Shown here one piece after another: positions 20,298-30,540 of a DNA stretch of 46,894 nucleotides. How positions within the stretch are numbered: position 1 is the stretch's first letter; every line of letters begins with the position of its first letter. The DNA comes from Vitrella brassicaformis (Eukaryota; Sar; Vitrellaceae). Below the pieces are notes generated by a model. That model made no database searches, was not told where the DNA came from, and saw only the letters and a program-made list of their open reading frames with translations. Both the position numbers and the translations under genes were made by a program. Where the stretch lies: NCBI GenBank assembly GCA_001179505.1, contig CDMY01000451.1, positions 1-46,894 on the forward strand, written 5' to 3'.

Positions 20298-21005
20298 GTG
20301 TCTGCGTTCTTTCTCGTGTGTGTGTGTGTGTGTGTGTGTGTGCCACTCTGTGTGTTTAGGTGACTCGGATATCCCCTCGTCGTGTGGACTGCATCATCCT
20401 GTCTGTGGAGGGCCGGCCCATCAGGGACACTTCCAACCCTTACAAAGGCATCATTAGGTCAGGCAGACAGACAGGCGGACAGGCAGGCAGGCAGGCAGGC
20501 AGACAATGAGGGTACTCGGCCTCACACGTGTGTGTGGATGTGCGTGTGTAGGTTGCAGGACGTCCGGCCATTCGAGATCGACCAGATTGATATGCTCGAG
20601 TGCTTCAGGCCCACAGACATCGTCAAAGCGAAAGTGGTACAAACACATTCACCCAGAAGACTTTCATGGCGTCCCCACGCACAGTACACCATTGCAGGTG
20701 TCATTGGGTGACAGCCGGTCCTTCCATCTGTCGACTGCCGAGCAGGACCTCGGTGTCGTCTTCGCGAAGAGCACATCAGGTGATGACTGAGCCCAACCAT
20801 CAGGTCTGTGTGGGTATGTCCGTGTGTGTGTCTGTGTGGGTTGTAGGTCATCCACTGGTGGCTCTGAAATGGAATGAGATGGAGTGCTCAAAGACAAAAG
20901 AGAGGGAGCCACGGTCAGTCACTCAGTCAGCCAGAAAGACGCGTAGGTATGGATGTGTGTGTGTCTGTCCGTGTGTGCAGGAAAGTGGCCAAGCCATCCG
21001 ACTGA
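19790..21005 (+). CDS. CSL4: Exosome complex component CSL4
   Basis: Cap subunit of the RNA exosome (human EXOSC1), which threads RNA into the 3'-5' degradation core. From ATG 19,790 (MEVDEQRVPEDEQDKDFPQL) exons give TPGERIGHVSAYRAGAGVYE, RRGHLYASKVGEKL, LPVVSVE, the S1-domain strands (ATVLAQVTRISPRRVDC), DVRPFEIDQIDMLECFRPTD, IVKAKVVSLGDSRSFHLSTA, EQDLGVVFAKS and GHPLVALKWNEMECSKTKER, ending RKVAKPSD-stop (TGA 21,003-21,005). Order and motifs match CSL4 throughout: N-terminal domain, S1 domain, C-terminal domain. Only one of the C-terminal cysteines is evident, so a zinc ribbon is doubtful. Seven introns are inferred, most with GT-rich 3' ends. Plus-strand reading upstream of the ATG is open but cannot be linked in phase. 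Confidence 0.9.
20262..20294. repeat. (GA)n microsatellite in a CSL4 intron
   Basis: About 16 GA units, followed at about 20,319-20,342 by a (GT)n run that ends near the intron acceptor (tttag). Confidence 0.95.
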
Positions 21006-21341
21006 GTGCGCCTTGCCGTGCAGTGTGTGTATAGACATCTCTGTGTGTGTGAGTGCATATGTACATTTGGTGAATGACTGCAAGGATGCATCAACAATAC
21101 GTGTGAGTGGGCGAGATGCGCAATTGACGATTGACGGACGATTTGGATGGCCTTGTCGGACATTGAGCAGCTAATTATCACATCTTGGACAGACAGACAG
21201 GGGGATGGCACAGCTGTCCGTATGTCACGTATATGTACACCAAGAACGACCCTCAGACTCCTGATTGCTTGCTCTGTATCTCTCTCCACTGCTGTACACC
21301 GAACCAAACCACCCCCTGACCAGCCTCTAATGTAGGAGGTG
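21006..21341. other. Intergenic, between convergent CSL4 and Derlin genes
   Basis: 336 bp with no recognisable gene. It must hold the 3' ends of both transcripts. Confidence 0.6.
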
Positions 21342-21637
21342 TCAATCCTCAGCTTCCCTCAATACCCTCTTGCTGCGCACACACACACACACACACACAC
21401 CAATGGGAGTCGATCACACACGTGCGGCTTGCGCTTCACTTACAGGAGGGAGGGTGTCCTGAAGAGTCTCCATCCCTTGGCTGTGGGCATGAGAGGGTAG
21501 ACGTCCTCAAAGAAGTAGTACAAGTGGCCCACTATGATGCCCATCAGGTGGTCGTGCAGCTGCCAACCCAATGCAAGCGACATACCCAGCAAAACCCTAC
21601 ACACACGCAAGACACACATCAGTGCACACAGGAAGAA

Positions 21638-21687
<50 letters not shown>

Positions 21688-22326
21688 TGGATGGCTGACC
21701 ATGAGACGTATGGCGCCCGTATGGTGAAGAGCAGGAAGTGCATGCGCGTGTTGGGGTTGCGCCGGCCCCATATGTACGTCATCACGTCAATCATCGACGA
21801 CGCGAAGAAATACGTCGACCCAAAGAAATACGAAATCCCCTGCAGGCCACACACCATCCACACACACACACGCATCCTCACTCACACACACTGCCTCTGT
21901 GTGTGTGTATGGCTGCATGGCTGCTGGACCAGGAGGAGGCTGCCAGTGACGATGAGCATCCAGAGGAAGTCGGCCGATTTGCTGCGGAATGCGACGTCCT
22001 CGAGGTTGCTGCAGTAGAAGACCAGCACGTATTGGTTCCAGAAGAAGTGGAGACCGAAGTTGCCGAAGAACAGAAAACACGTCACCAGCCGCCACACCTA
22101 AACCACACACACACAACCACGCACACGACAGCCATATTCCGCTCACAGACAGGATCTCTATCTCTCTTCCACTCACTTGTCCTTCTTTGATGAGGTTCCA
22201 GTTGAGATAGAGGCTGTACGGCGAGAGGATGTCCAGGCTGCAGAGCAGCATCAGCCCCGTCGAGAGTATCACATAGCTCTTCGTCACTGGAGGCAGCGAC
22301 CCGAGCAGCTCGTCCAACTGAACCAT
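21342..22326 (-). CDS. Derlin (Der1-like) protein
   Basis: Multi-pass ER membrane protein of the Derlin/rhomboid-pseudoprotease family, which retrotranslocates misfolded proteins for ERAD. In complex-plastid algae a Derlin paralog (SELMA) can instead import proteins into the plastid. Start ATG at 22,326: MVQLDELLGSLPPVTKSYVI. Exons continue SLDILSPYSLYLNWNLIKEG, VWRLVTCFLFFGNFGLHFFW, NQYVLVFYC, FRSKSADFLWML, MIDVMTYIWGRRNPNTRMHF, WVLLGMSLALGWQLHDHLMG, and GHLYYFFEDVYPLMPTAKGW. The last intron uses GTAAGT, so the end is FRTPSLLKRVLREAED-stop (21,342-21,344), matching the usual TPS-L-L end. Conserved WRL, YxWxRRNP and GHxYYFFEDVYP signatures are present, as is the usual length. No obvious plastid leader is seen, so the ER role is favoured. 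Confidence 0.93.
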
Positions 22327-22488
22327 TTCTTCTGTTCCTTGCAGCAACAAGAGGGTCACCGTGGCGTTCCAGACAGGCTACAGGGGTGTCGAGCACGGTC
22401 ATCCACTCACTCACCTTCGGGTTCGGGAGTTAGAGCGTATGGCGAGGTTCGGAGAAACAACGACTGAAAGTAGGCCATCCTCGTAGAT
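22327..22488. promoter_or_regulatory. Shared 162-bp spacer between Derlin and sulfotransferase starts
   Basis: Start codons at 22,326 (-) and 22,489 (+) lie head to head. The spacer contains no (GT)n run and no clear TATA box. It must hold both promoters and both leaders unless a 5' exon was missed. Confidence 0.45.
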
Positions 22489-24008
22489 ATGAAGAAAGAG
22501 TACGTGACCAAGACACTCGACAGCCACAAGTGGGACGACTACGTCCCCAAAGACGGAGATATCGTCGTGGCCACCTACTACAAGGTGAGTGCACGGGGGC
22601 AAACAAGCCAACACGGCACACACGCATTATGGACCACACAGCACAGACGCACGCTAACAGACAAGGCCAGGAAAAGAGCAGAGATGTGAGAGAAGACCGG
22701 AAGGTTCTGACTCACACACACACGAACACACTCCTTCTCTGTATTGTGTTGTGTGTGGCCAGTGCGGCTCCACGTGGATGCAGCAGATCGTCTACTCGCT
22801 GCTCTACCATGGCGAGCCGCCCACAGACCGGCCCGTGACAGAAATGGCTCCGCAGCCGGAGATGAAGCTCCTCCCATTCTCCTGGGACACACTGCCAGAC
22901 ATCAATGGGCGTCGAATGGTCAAGACCGGCCTCCCTGCTGACGTGGTGCCCTTCTACTCCAACGTCAAGTACATCTACGTGGGGCGAGATGGCCGGGACG
23001 CCTTCATGTCACTGGACAAGTAAGTGAGCACGGCAACAGCAGGGAGGCAACACGCATTCATTGGTTGTGTGTGTCCGTCGTCTGTGCAGCCATTGGTCGA
23101 GCCGCAACGAGAAGTACTACAAAAGCCCGCATGCGCTGCCCCGCTACACCGACCCGCCTGTGAGCGGCGACACTGGCCGGTTCTTCGATGAGTGGATCAG
23201 CAAGGGCAACCCCTGTCTGCCCTGGTTGGTGGTTTCACGGCACGTCACACGACGTAGATCGTGTTGCATGTTTCTCTGGGTGTGTGTGGCTGGTGCAGGG
23301 AGACGGACGGCTGGCCATTCTGGTCGCTGTTCAGGAGCATCGAGAGCTGGTGGCACATGCGGGACAAGCGCAACGTTCTGATGGTGCACTTCAAGGTGAG
23401 CGTCTTGTGAATGGATGGAAAGGCATGCATCTCTTTCTCCCACTCTGTGTGTGTGGTGGGTGGGCAGAACCTCAAGCAAGATTTGGAGGGTCAGATGAAG
23501 CGCATAGCGTCTTTCCTGGAGATCGACATCGACGAGACGGCACTCAAGCAGGCGGCTGACAAGTGCACGTTCGCACACATGAAGGTACCCACTTCCACAC
23601 ACACCTATCACGCACACGTCACATACACACACACGAGCAGAATGATATATATATATTTACGTGTGTGGGTGGGTATGTCTCTGTGTGTGTGTGTGCAGGA
23701 GAACGCCTTGTCCGTGTTGGGTGAGCAGTTCAGCCAGTCCTGGGGCGAGGGCGGCCAGGCGGGCGCTCAGGTGAGTCAGTCAGTCAGTCAAGCCAGCCCT
23801 AATGAACACACGAAAGACACACACCCCATGTCATGTGCAGACCTTCATCTTCAAGGGCACCGACGGCCGCTGGAAGAACGTCCTGACCGACCAGCAGATG
23901 GCCAAGTATGCTGCCAAAGTGGCTGCGCTGCCGGCGTCCTGCGCCCACTGGCTGCAGACGGGCGAGATGGTGCCGATGGATGACACCCACGGGGCCTTCA
24001 TCCACTAG
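22489..24008 (+). CDS. Cytosolic-type sulfotransferase
   Basis: Transfers sulfate from PAPS to a hydroxyl or amine acceptor; the substrate cannot be told from sequence. From ATG 22,489: MKKEYVTKTLDSHKWDDY, then the 5'-phosphosulfate loop GDIVVATYYKCGSTWMQQIV (split by an intron after YYK), ADVVPFYSNVKYIYVGRDGR and DAFMSLDNHWSSRN (3'-phosphate-binding region with R-D and S), LMVHFKNLKQDLEGQMKRIA (substrate/dimer region), and the C-terminal loop FKGTDGRWKNVLT, which matches the RKGxxGDWKNxFT signature. Stop TAG at 24,006-24,008. About 300 residues, with no signal peptide or membrane segment, so cytosolic. The P-loop reads TYYKCGSTW against the usual TYPKSGTTW; the lysine is kept. The next gene upstream is the divergent Derlin. 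Confidence 0.9.
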
Positions 24009-25165
24009 CCAAAGGGGGGAGGTGGGGGCAGGGGGCACTGCTTTCATTGCACATCTATGGTGTATCGTGTTTCTGAGATGATGTGTGTATTTTTGCATCG
24101 CATTCGCCGCTTGCTGATCTGATCCGAACACACGTGGGTATTTGTCAGTCAACGATTGTTTGTGTCACCCTTTACAGTGTGTGTGAGTGTGTGTGTGTGT
24201 GTGCGAATCCCGCCGCCGTGTTTTCATATTGATCGCATTATTGTCAATGAGTCTTTTTCACCCTTTACGCAGCTGCAGGGTCAAGGGTGCATGGCCGTCC
24301 CGTGGTAGAGGGGCTTGGCTGGCTGGGTTAGGCTGACTGATTCAAGGCACCAAGTCCGAGTGCGTCGGCTGGGCGGAAAGGCTGCGTGTGGGGGGCTGGT
24401 CTGTGTGCGTGTTCGCCGTGGTAGTCTCTCGCTGAACGGTTGCAGCATTCTTTTTCTCAGTTGTGTCGGTGTCACATCGCCGTAAGTGTTCCCTCCCTTC
24501 CACATGTAAGTGCTGTCTCGTGCGTAATGCGTCCATTTCATCACTATATATATGGCGCCCCCGAGTATGCTTGTGTGTTCTATCGTGTCTGTCTCCGATT
24601 GGCTCTGCTGACGTGTTGTCCGCGTGCGGCCGTTCACAGGCGGAGAAGCCGTCAGCCGAGTCGGTCCGAGGGCCACGAGAGAACAAGCCTAGTGGAAATG
24701 CGGATGGGTCAGCATGGGTCGTGTGTGTGTGTGTGTGTGATGTGTGTCTTGCGGACAGTCAGCCAATACCGTGATGTGGTGTGCTTGATGCGCGGGACAC
24801 TGGTCACAATGAGTCCACACACGAGTTCACATCATTGGAGACGTCCCTTTGATGCACACCTACGTAGCTGTCCATGGACAGTCCACTCGTCGAGGCACTC
24901 ACATTCGTCACACACATGGACGCCTCCCACCGGGAGACAGACACCAACAAGAAAAACAGTGAAGACAAGAATCATGCACTCTCCTGATGATCAAGAGAGG
25001 CCGCTGATCGCATAACGCACAGCGGCAAGCGGCAAGCGGCAACACACACTAATGACGCACCCATGCATTCCACGGACACCTCTTCTCGTGACTTGAGCAA
25101 AACGCGAGAAGAGCAGTCCCATAGAGAGATCAATCCATGTACACTTCCACCCAACTCACATCCAC
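24009..25165. other. Gene-poor stretch
   Basis: Sulfotransferase 3' flank followed by sequence with no convincing coding region on either strand. It holds a short (GT)n at about 24,177-24,202 and near 24,719-24,740, and a 'tatatatat' at about 24,544-24,553. Confidence 0.55.
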
Positions 25166-26241
25166 CTATTCACTCGACCGGCGCGCCCCTGGCGGCCTCG
25201 GCCGTCTTGACCCGGGGTGCAGCCAGGGAGAAACAGTCGGTCGTAGACGGCCCCACCCCCCCGAAGCACCACGCCGCTGCGCTTGGCCTCCTTGACCCGA
25301 TTGAGTTTCCGTCGTCAAGGGGTCGTGGCCGTCGAAGCAGCCGGTGGTCCACTGCTTGACGAGCGTGTGGCTGTCGGCCCTCTCGAGCAGCAGTGGTATG
25401 TTCGATGAGGGCGAACGAGAGAGGGGTCGGTGAGTGAGTGAGTGGCCGGTGAGGGAGGCTCGATGCACAGCTATGAGTGGCCAGCAAAGCACCGGTCACC
25501 AAATTCGCCTTCGCCCGGCAAGTGAATGCGCTTCCGCCATAGCTCATCGGGCACCAAATCAGATCATGAACACGGCCACTCCCTGCCAGACAGCACAAGG
25601 ACACATACGCGAGAAATGAGCACATGCATCCATGCGCGCCAGATCCAATCCGGTTCTGCACCTGAATGAAGGGATGGCACCTGTCTGTTACGTCGCCGAC
25701 GTCGGCTCTTGTGCTGTACTGAGGTGACAGATCTGCAAGCACAGCGATGTTCCAGGCAAATCCATGCTTGCTTTCCCTGCCTCTTTCACTGTCATGCCAC
25801 CCTCCACCAACCCGCCTGTCTCATCGGGGTTGAGCGCACCATCTTGCTGTGTTCTGCAGCACCACTGCACACGATAGCTCGTCCGAATCCCTTAAAGTGG
25901 TCCACTGAGATGTTGAGCGGCAAACTCCAAACCGACAGGGCACTCAGAGGACGACCCATCCCCGGTGCTTGAATCTTCTTCTGACCGACGGACTGGGGCT
26001 GGGATCCTGGTCGACGGCAGCAACACACACTCGACAGGACGGCAGATGCTGGGAAGGACACACGCACCCGTCGAAGGCAGAGCCGTCGACGGCGCTGCCT
26101 TGCTGCTGCAGGCCAAGTCGAGCACATGAATAATGACAGATCTCGGTGCCATAGCTGCTGTTGACGGTATCGGGCGAATGGCATCGATATCGTCGAGGGC
26201 CGGGGAGGCTGACCGGGGCGAGAGGGGCGAGAGGAGGACAT
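25166..26241 (-). pseudogene. Unresolved minus-strand coding-like remnants
   Basis: Several minus-strand pieces look protein-coding but do not chain in one frame: LPLNISVDHFKGFGRAIVCS near 25,900, LADLSPQYSTRADVGDVTDR near 25,730, LIWCPMSYGGSAFTCRAKAN near 25,550, and ADSHTLVKQWTTGCFDGHDP near 25,340. After the last piece the frame shifts by one to LNRVKEAKRSGVVLRGGGAV and a glycine-rich end. I do not recognise the family. The break near 25,310 may be a frameshift, an unseen intron or a sequencing error. A candidate start is ATG 26,241 (MSSSRPSRPGQPPRPST). Confidence 0.3.
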
Positions 26242-26706
26242 GCTGAGATCTCATCAGAAGATGAACGATAACATCTCAGCCGATAATGGCGCTTCTCACA
26301 GGCACCCTTCCATGCGGTCCCATCCGCCAAAGAGCGCCCTGTTCCCCCTCCATGGTCTTCTTTGAGCTCGCAGATCGAAGAGAGAAGGGAAAGGAGGGAG
26401 GGGAAGAAGGAGGGGCAGCCTTGTGCAGCATCGAGGGGCGGCTGAGGTTCTTTCTCTGCCTTCTACGCCTCAAGTCGATGAGTTGACTGAGCGGCATCGT
26501 CGCGTCTGTCCTTCCTGAGGTACGCCAGAAGGGACAGAAAGAAGGCCAATTCGCCATCGGTGCCGCCCTCATGTGCTCTGTGTGTTTGTGCGTCAGGGGG
26601 GGACCGTGAGCATCGCTTATCAGCTGCTGCCCCAGAGAAGGCCTTGGAGTTCTCATCGCAGCGGACGGCAGAGAGAGCAGCCGCTGAGTCAGATCTACAG
26701 CTAGCC

Positions 26707-29047
26707 ATGGAGGACTGTAGACAGGTGAGGCGACCACAGCACCGCCTGCAATCGATGGCGCATTTCAACCGACCATTGTCGATTGTGTGTTTGGTGTATG
26801 GGTGCAGGTTAAAAGGTCTCGCCCTGGGAGCGACGCACCGGCTGCTTCTTCATCGGCTGCAGCTGCAGCGGATGGTGGTTCTGCGAGTGCGAGTGATGAG
26901 GCGCGGCAGCGGCGGGAGGAGAGGGAACGGCGCATCTTCTGGGGGAATGCGCCTGTGAGCCAACCGCACGTACAAGGACATACACACTCTGATAGGTATT
27001 CACATCTCTTGCCTTTCCGTGTGCTGTGTGCAGCCCGAAATTCGGAGCTTCATCATGGCCTTCCCCTCCCCATCCATCTGCTGATCCTGCTGCCGCCTCT
27101 GACGTGGCAGCACGCCGCCCGCAAGCAGCACCACCTCACCATCAGCGCAGCAGACGAACACGAGCGGTCGTTTTGGCAGAGAGCCGCCATCGACCCAGCT
27201 ACATGATGGTCTTCCTGCCCATCCACCTGATGGTGCAGCTGGCCAAGTCCATCTGGCAGCACGCCGCACCCGAGCTCTCGGACGTCACCATCAGCTCGGC
27301 AACCAAGGAGGAGCGGCCCTTTTGGCAGCACGTCCGTCTCGCCTTCGTCGCCCAGCTGGCGGCCCGACTCACCCACCTCACAGCCATCACCCTCCGCTAC
27401 CCCACCGGCTTTACCGGTGTCTTCTGCTGGTGTTTCGACGTGTTTGTGGCCATCATCGAGGGCCACATTGCCGGCCGACGGGCAGCCAACATGCAAGGAG
27501 GGACCCTGCAGACCATCACCTTCAAAGAGGGGGTTCGGCTGACCGGTACGGCGAGCCAGAGCGTCTCGAGGACTCGTCCGCCCCTCCCCGCTCTGATCGA
27601 CCCGCCCCCGACTCTCCACGCACTCACGACTATTGGCGGCCTGACCTACCACCATGACGCGTTGGCCTACCGACGCTGGCTGGTGCCCTCACTCGCCACT
27701 GTGCGGCAGGAGGGTTGGCACGCCGGCAGATTGGGCCAGCTCATCAGCTCGTCCCGCTCCCTGCGGCGTGTGGACGGCAGCTCTGGGGGTGAGGAGTGGG
27801 CGGGGGTGTTTGAGGGGATCCTTGCGGCACCTGCTGGGCAGCAGGGGGGGCCACTTAGCAACTTGGGGAGCATCGGCACCATCGAGATCGACTGGACGAC
27901 CATCGGGCGGCGCGGGAGGGCATAGATCGGCTTCAGGTGAACGCAAAAGACGCACGTGTGCAGCAGGGCGTGGGGGTTGGCTCATGATGTCCTTCCTGTG
28001 TGTGTATTCTTGCCTTCAGGAAGTGCTCGTTGCGCGTGGCTGCCGACAGTCACTCAAGCAGCTGCACGTGCGCTTTGGTTCCTTCTACCGCATCGACCGC
28101 CACACCTTTCCCGTCTTGCTGGCCCTGGACCGGCTGGTCGGCGCGTGCTGCCGACAGGACGCCCCACTCACCTTTGAGTCCCCAGACGCCATATTTGACC
28201 TCGCCATCTTCTACCACACCGAATTCCCCACCGACCCGTCACCCTCATTTAAGACCATGATCCAACAGCTGGCCCAGCAGGCCACATCGGTGGAGTACCT
28301 CTTCACTCAGGACGGCCTCGCCGACCCGCACACCGACCCGAGCCAACCGGCCATCGACATTGCGTCCAGCCTCTCATTCGACGAGGCCGTGTGGGTTGAG
28401 GTCAGGGATGCCCTCGGCTTCCATCCCCCGGCCAACACCCCATCGCCCCGTCCCACCATCATCACCCACCTCAAGCCATTCCCGAAAGCCTCACAGCTGG
28501 TCGTCGCGAGCGGATTGGGTGGTGCTGTTGGCGAGCTGCTGGCCGCCAAGATGCCCAAGGAGGTGCGGGGGGTGGACGTCGAAAGGGGGTTGGGTGGTGA
28601 GGAGAAGGTGGGTGTGTTGACGGCGCTGGGGAGGGAGAGGGAGGTGGATACGGTGGTGATGGGGGAGGTCGGGGTCGACCAGCTGGTGGGGGCGGCCGAC
28701 AGCTTGCCGACTATCAAACGACTACAATTCAACATCACACGTACGCCGGGAGAGGATGGCAGTGTGTCCTTCCGTTCTCATCTCTCCCGTGTGTGTGTTC
28801 CCCTTCAGTGCCCGATGATGTGGAGGACACGGGCAGCTTCGTCCGCACCCGCCTCTCGTCGGTCATCCCGCACATCAGGGGCCTCCAGGGCGTCACGCTG
28901 CGGGTCCAAAAGACGACAGCTGAGCAGCATGATTCCATCACCGCGTCCCTCCCTGTGGGCGTCAACATCGGTGCCTTCTGCGTCTCAATCAGAAACGTGC
29001 ACCGCGGGAGGGACTTCACGAGCATTCATCTAGTCCTCAATGCCTAA
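26707..29047 (+). CDS. Uncharacterised protein with a duplicated F-box-like segment, apparent frame breaks
   Basis: Candidate ATG at 26,707 (MEDCRQ), then an Ala/Ser/Arg-rich exon (EARQRREERERRIFWGNAP) that splices in phase to PEIRSFIMAF, an F-box-like start. After PEIRSFIMAF the related segment HLLILLPPLTWQHAARKQHH continues one frame off, and its near-copy HLMVQLAKSIWQHAAPELSD follows 140 bp later in yet another frame. The long body (27,200-27,925) contains GGLTYHHDALAYRRWLVPSL and GTIEIDWTTIGRRGRA-stop; the next exon (EVLVARGCRQSLKQLHVRFG, from 28,020) fits only if the frame shifts before the donor at 27,937. The gene ends SIRNVHRGRDFTSIHLVLNA-stop at 29,047. It may be a decaying member of a lineage-specific family, or a gene with unusual introns. 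Function unknown. Confidence 0.5.
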
Positions 29048-30540
29048 AGGTGAGTGAACGGCGTTCATTCAAACGAAGGTCGGTCTGATTGTGTGACCAT
29101 CTTCACGTCTGTCTGTGTGTGCAGGGTGGTGGTGGTCGTGTCTGTCAGGCCGACCATTGTGTGTGGTGGATCATTCGCAGCGGAGGGGCAGTGGGACCCT
29201 TCTTAGCTGACGACATTCACTGGCTGCATAGCATAGCTGCGATGTGTGTGTGTGTGTGTGTGTATGTGTGGGTGCATGGCTGTACAGATTGCCGGACGGG
29301 AACCGCCTGATGCGGGCGTGGGAGTGAGCACATCACACACAGACTCCTGCTGTGTGTGGTGGTGCTGCATGATGGATGCGTCGATGGTATATCTCGCTCG
29401 TCTGTCTGTCTGTTTGTCTCTTGGCATTTGCTCGTATCAGTGTGCCTGCTTGCCTGCCTGCCTGTCTGCCTCGCTCGATCCTTTGTGCCGTCTGGCCCCT
29501 TCCTCTCCTCAGTCCCCCTTAGTGGCAGACAGCAGCGGCAGAGGGGAGATGGACGAGCACAGGAAGGCAAGGCACACACACGGTGGGCAGATTCAAGTGT
29601 GAGGGCGGTAGCCGCCGATTGGGGACCCGCGCACACACAAACAGACAGACAGACAGCCACACAAACAGACAGACAGCCACACAAACAGACAGACAGAGAG
29701 ACAATCAGACAGACGGAGAGACAAATGGATGTCTTTGCTCGCCATGAATGAGAGAGACGGTGCGCCTGTCCGTTGGTTGGGCGTGTTGCACTTTTGTGTT
29801 TGCGATGGACGGAATGCCCGGCTGTTGTCAGAAGTGAAGAGCCTTCGCTGATCGCATCCGCCCAGAACGAACACGCCGACATCACACGGCGTCTTCCTGT
29901 CTATCTCTTCTGACGCGCTCGCTAGATGAGAGACATCAGAGCTTTGCAATGGTTTGCAATGAACCGTTGCTTCAACAGGCGAATGGTCTCGTTTGTCTGT
30001 CATCGATATGCAAAGGCATCATCATGCAACGCACCCCAACCAACCTGCGGGCCGTGTGAATGTGTGTGCGTGTATGTGGATGACTTTGAGGGGGGCTGAC
30101 ATGTCACACACACACATCGTGCGCCGCATGGCCGGTGACCCACTCGCCCACGATCCTGCAGGTACAGAGAGAGAGATCAGAAACACCAGGAGAAGCGCAA
30201 TCATTATGCCGAGGGCGCGGTGTGTTTTGCTGTGGACCTGCATGTCGAAGATGCATGTGCCGCCTCTCTCAGGGCCGGTCCAGCCGGTGCAGGTCATTGG
30301 CAGGGAGAAAACTCCGAAGCGCATGAATGCTCATCGTTTGACGGCCAGTTTCCGAAAGAAGTTCGGCGCGGCAGCCTTTGCATCAAGAAATGAAGGTCAC
30401 ACAACGACACGCATCCATGTCTCTACCTATCCCTCCCCCCATCTCCCCTTCCTCTGGACAGCTCCCAGATCGTTTGCTGCCGGACACACGCCACATAGCA
30501 ATCATTGCCACCGCACAAAAACCCAACCAATACGAGTCAG
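29048..30540. other. Intergenic, low-complexity
   Basis: No gene recognised. It contains (GT)n at about 29,240-29,262, CTGT-type runs near 29,400 and 29,455, and a long cluster of 'acag/caca' repeats at about 29,636-29,722. A 125-bp dispersed repeat sits at 29,921-30,045. Confidence 0.6.
29921..30045. repeat. Dispersed 125-bp repeat, copy 1
   Basis: Begins gctagatgagagacatcag and ends ccccaaccaacc. It is about 94% identical (7 differences counted) to 35,273-35,397 in the same orientation, with unrelated flanks. Confidence 0.9.

Noticed and set aside
21440-21442. TAA at 21,440 as the Derlin stop
   Set aside because: It lies inside a GTAAGT donor; splicing to the exon at about 21,373 restores the family-typical TPSLLK end and a later TGA at 21,342.
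24440-25015. 191-residue plus-strand open frame downstream of the sulfotransferase
   Set aside because: Composition is Cys/His/Arg-rich translation of GT-biased sequence, with no motif, no splice partner and no clear start context.
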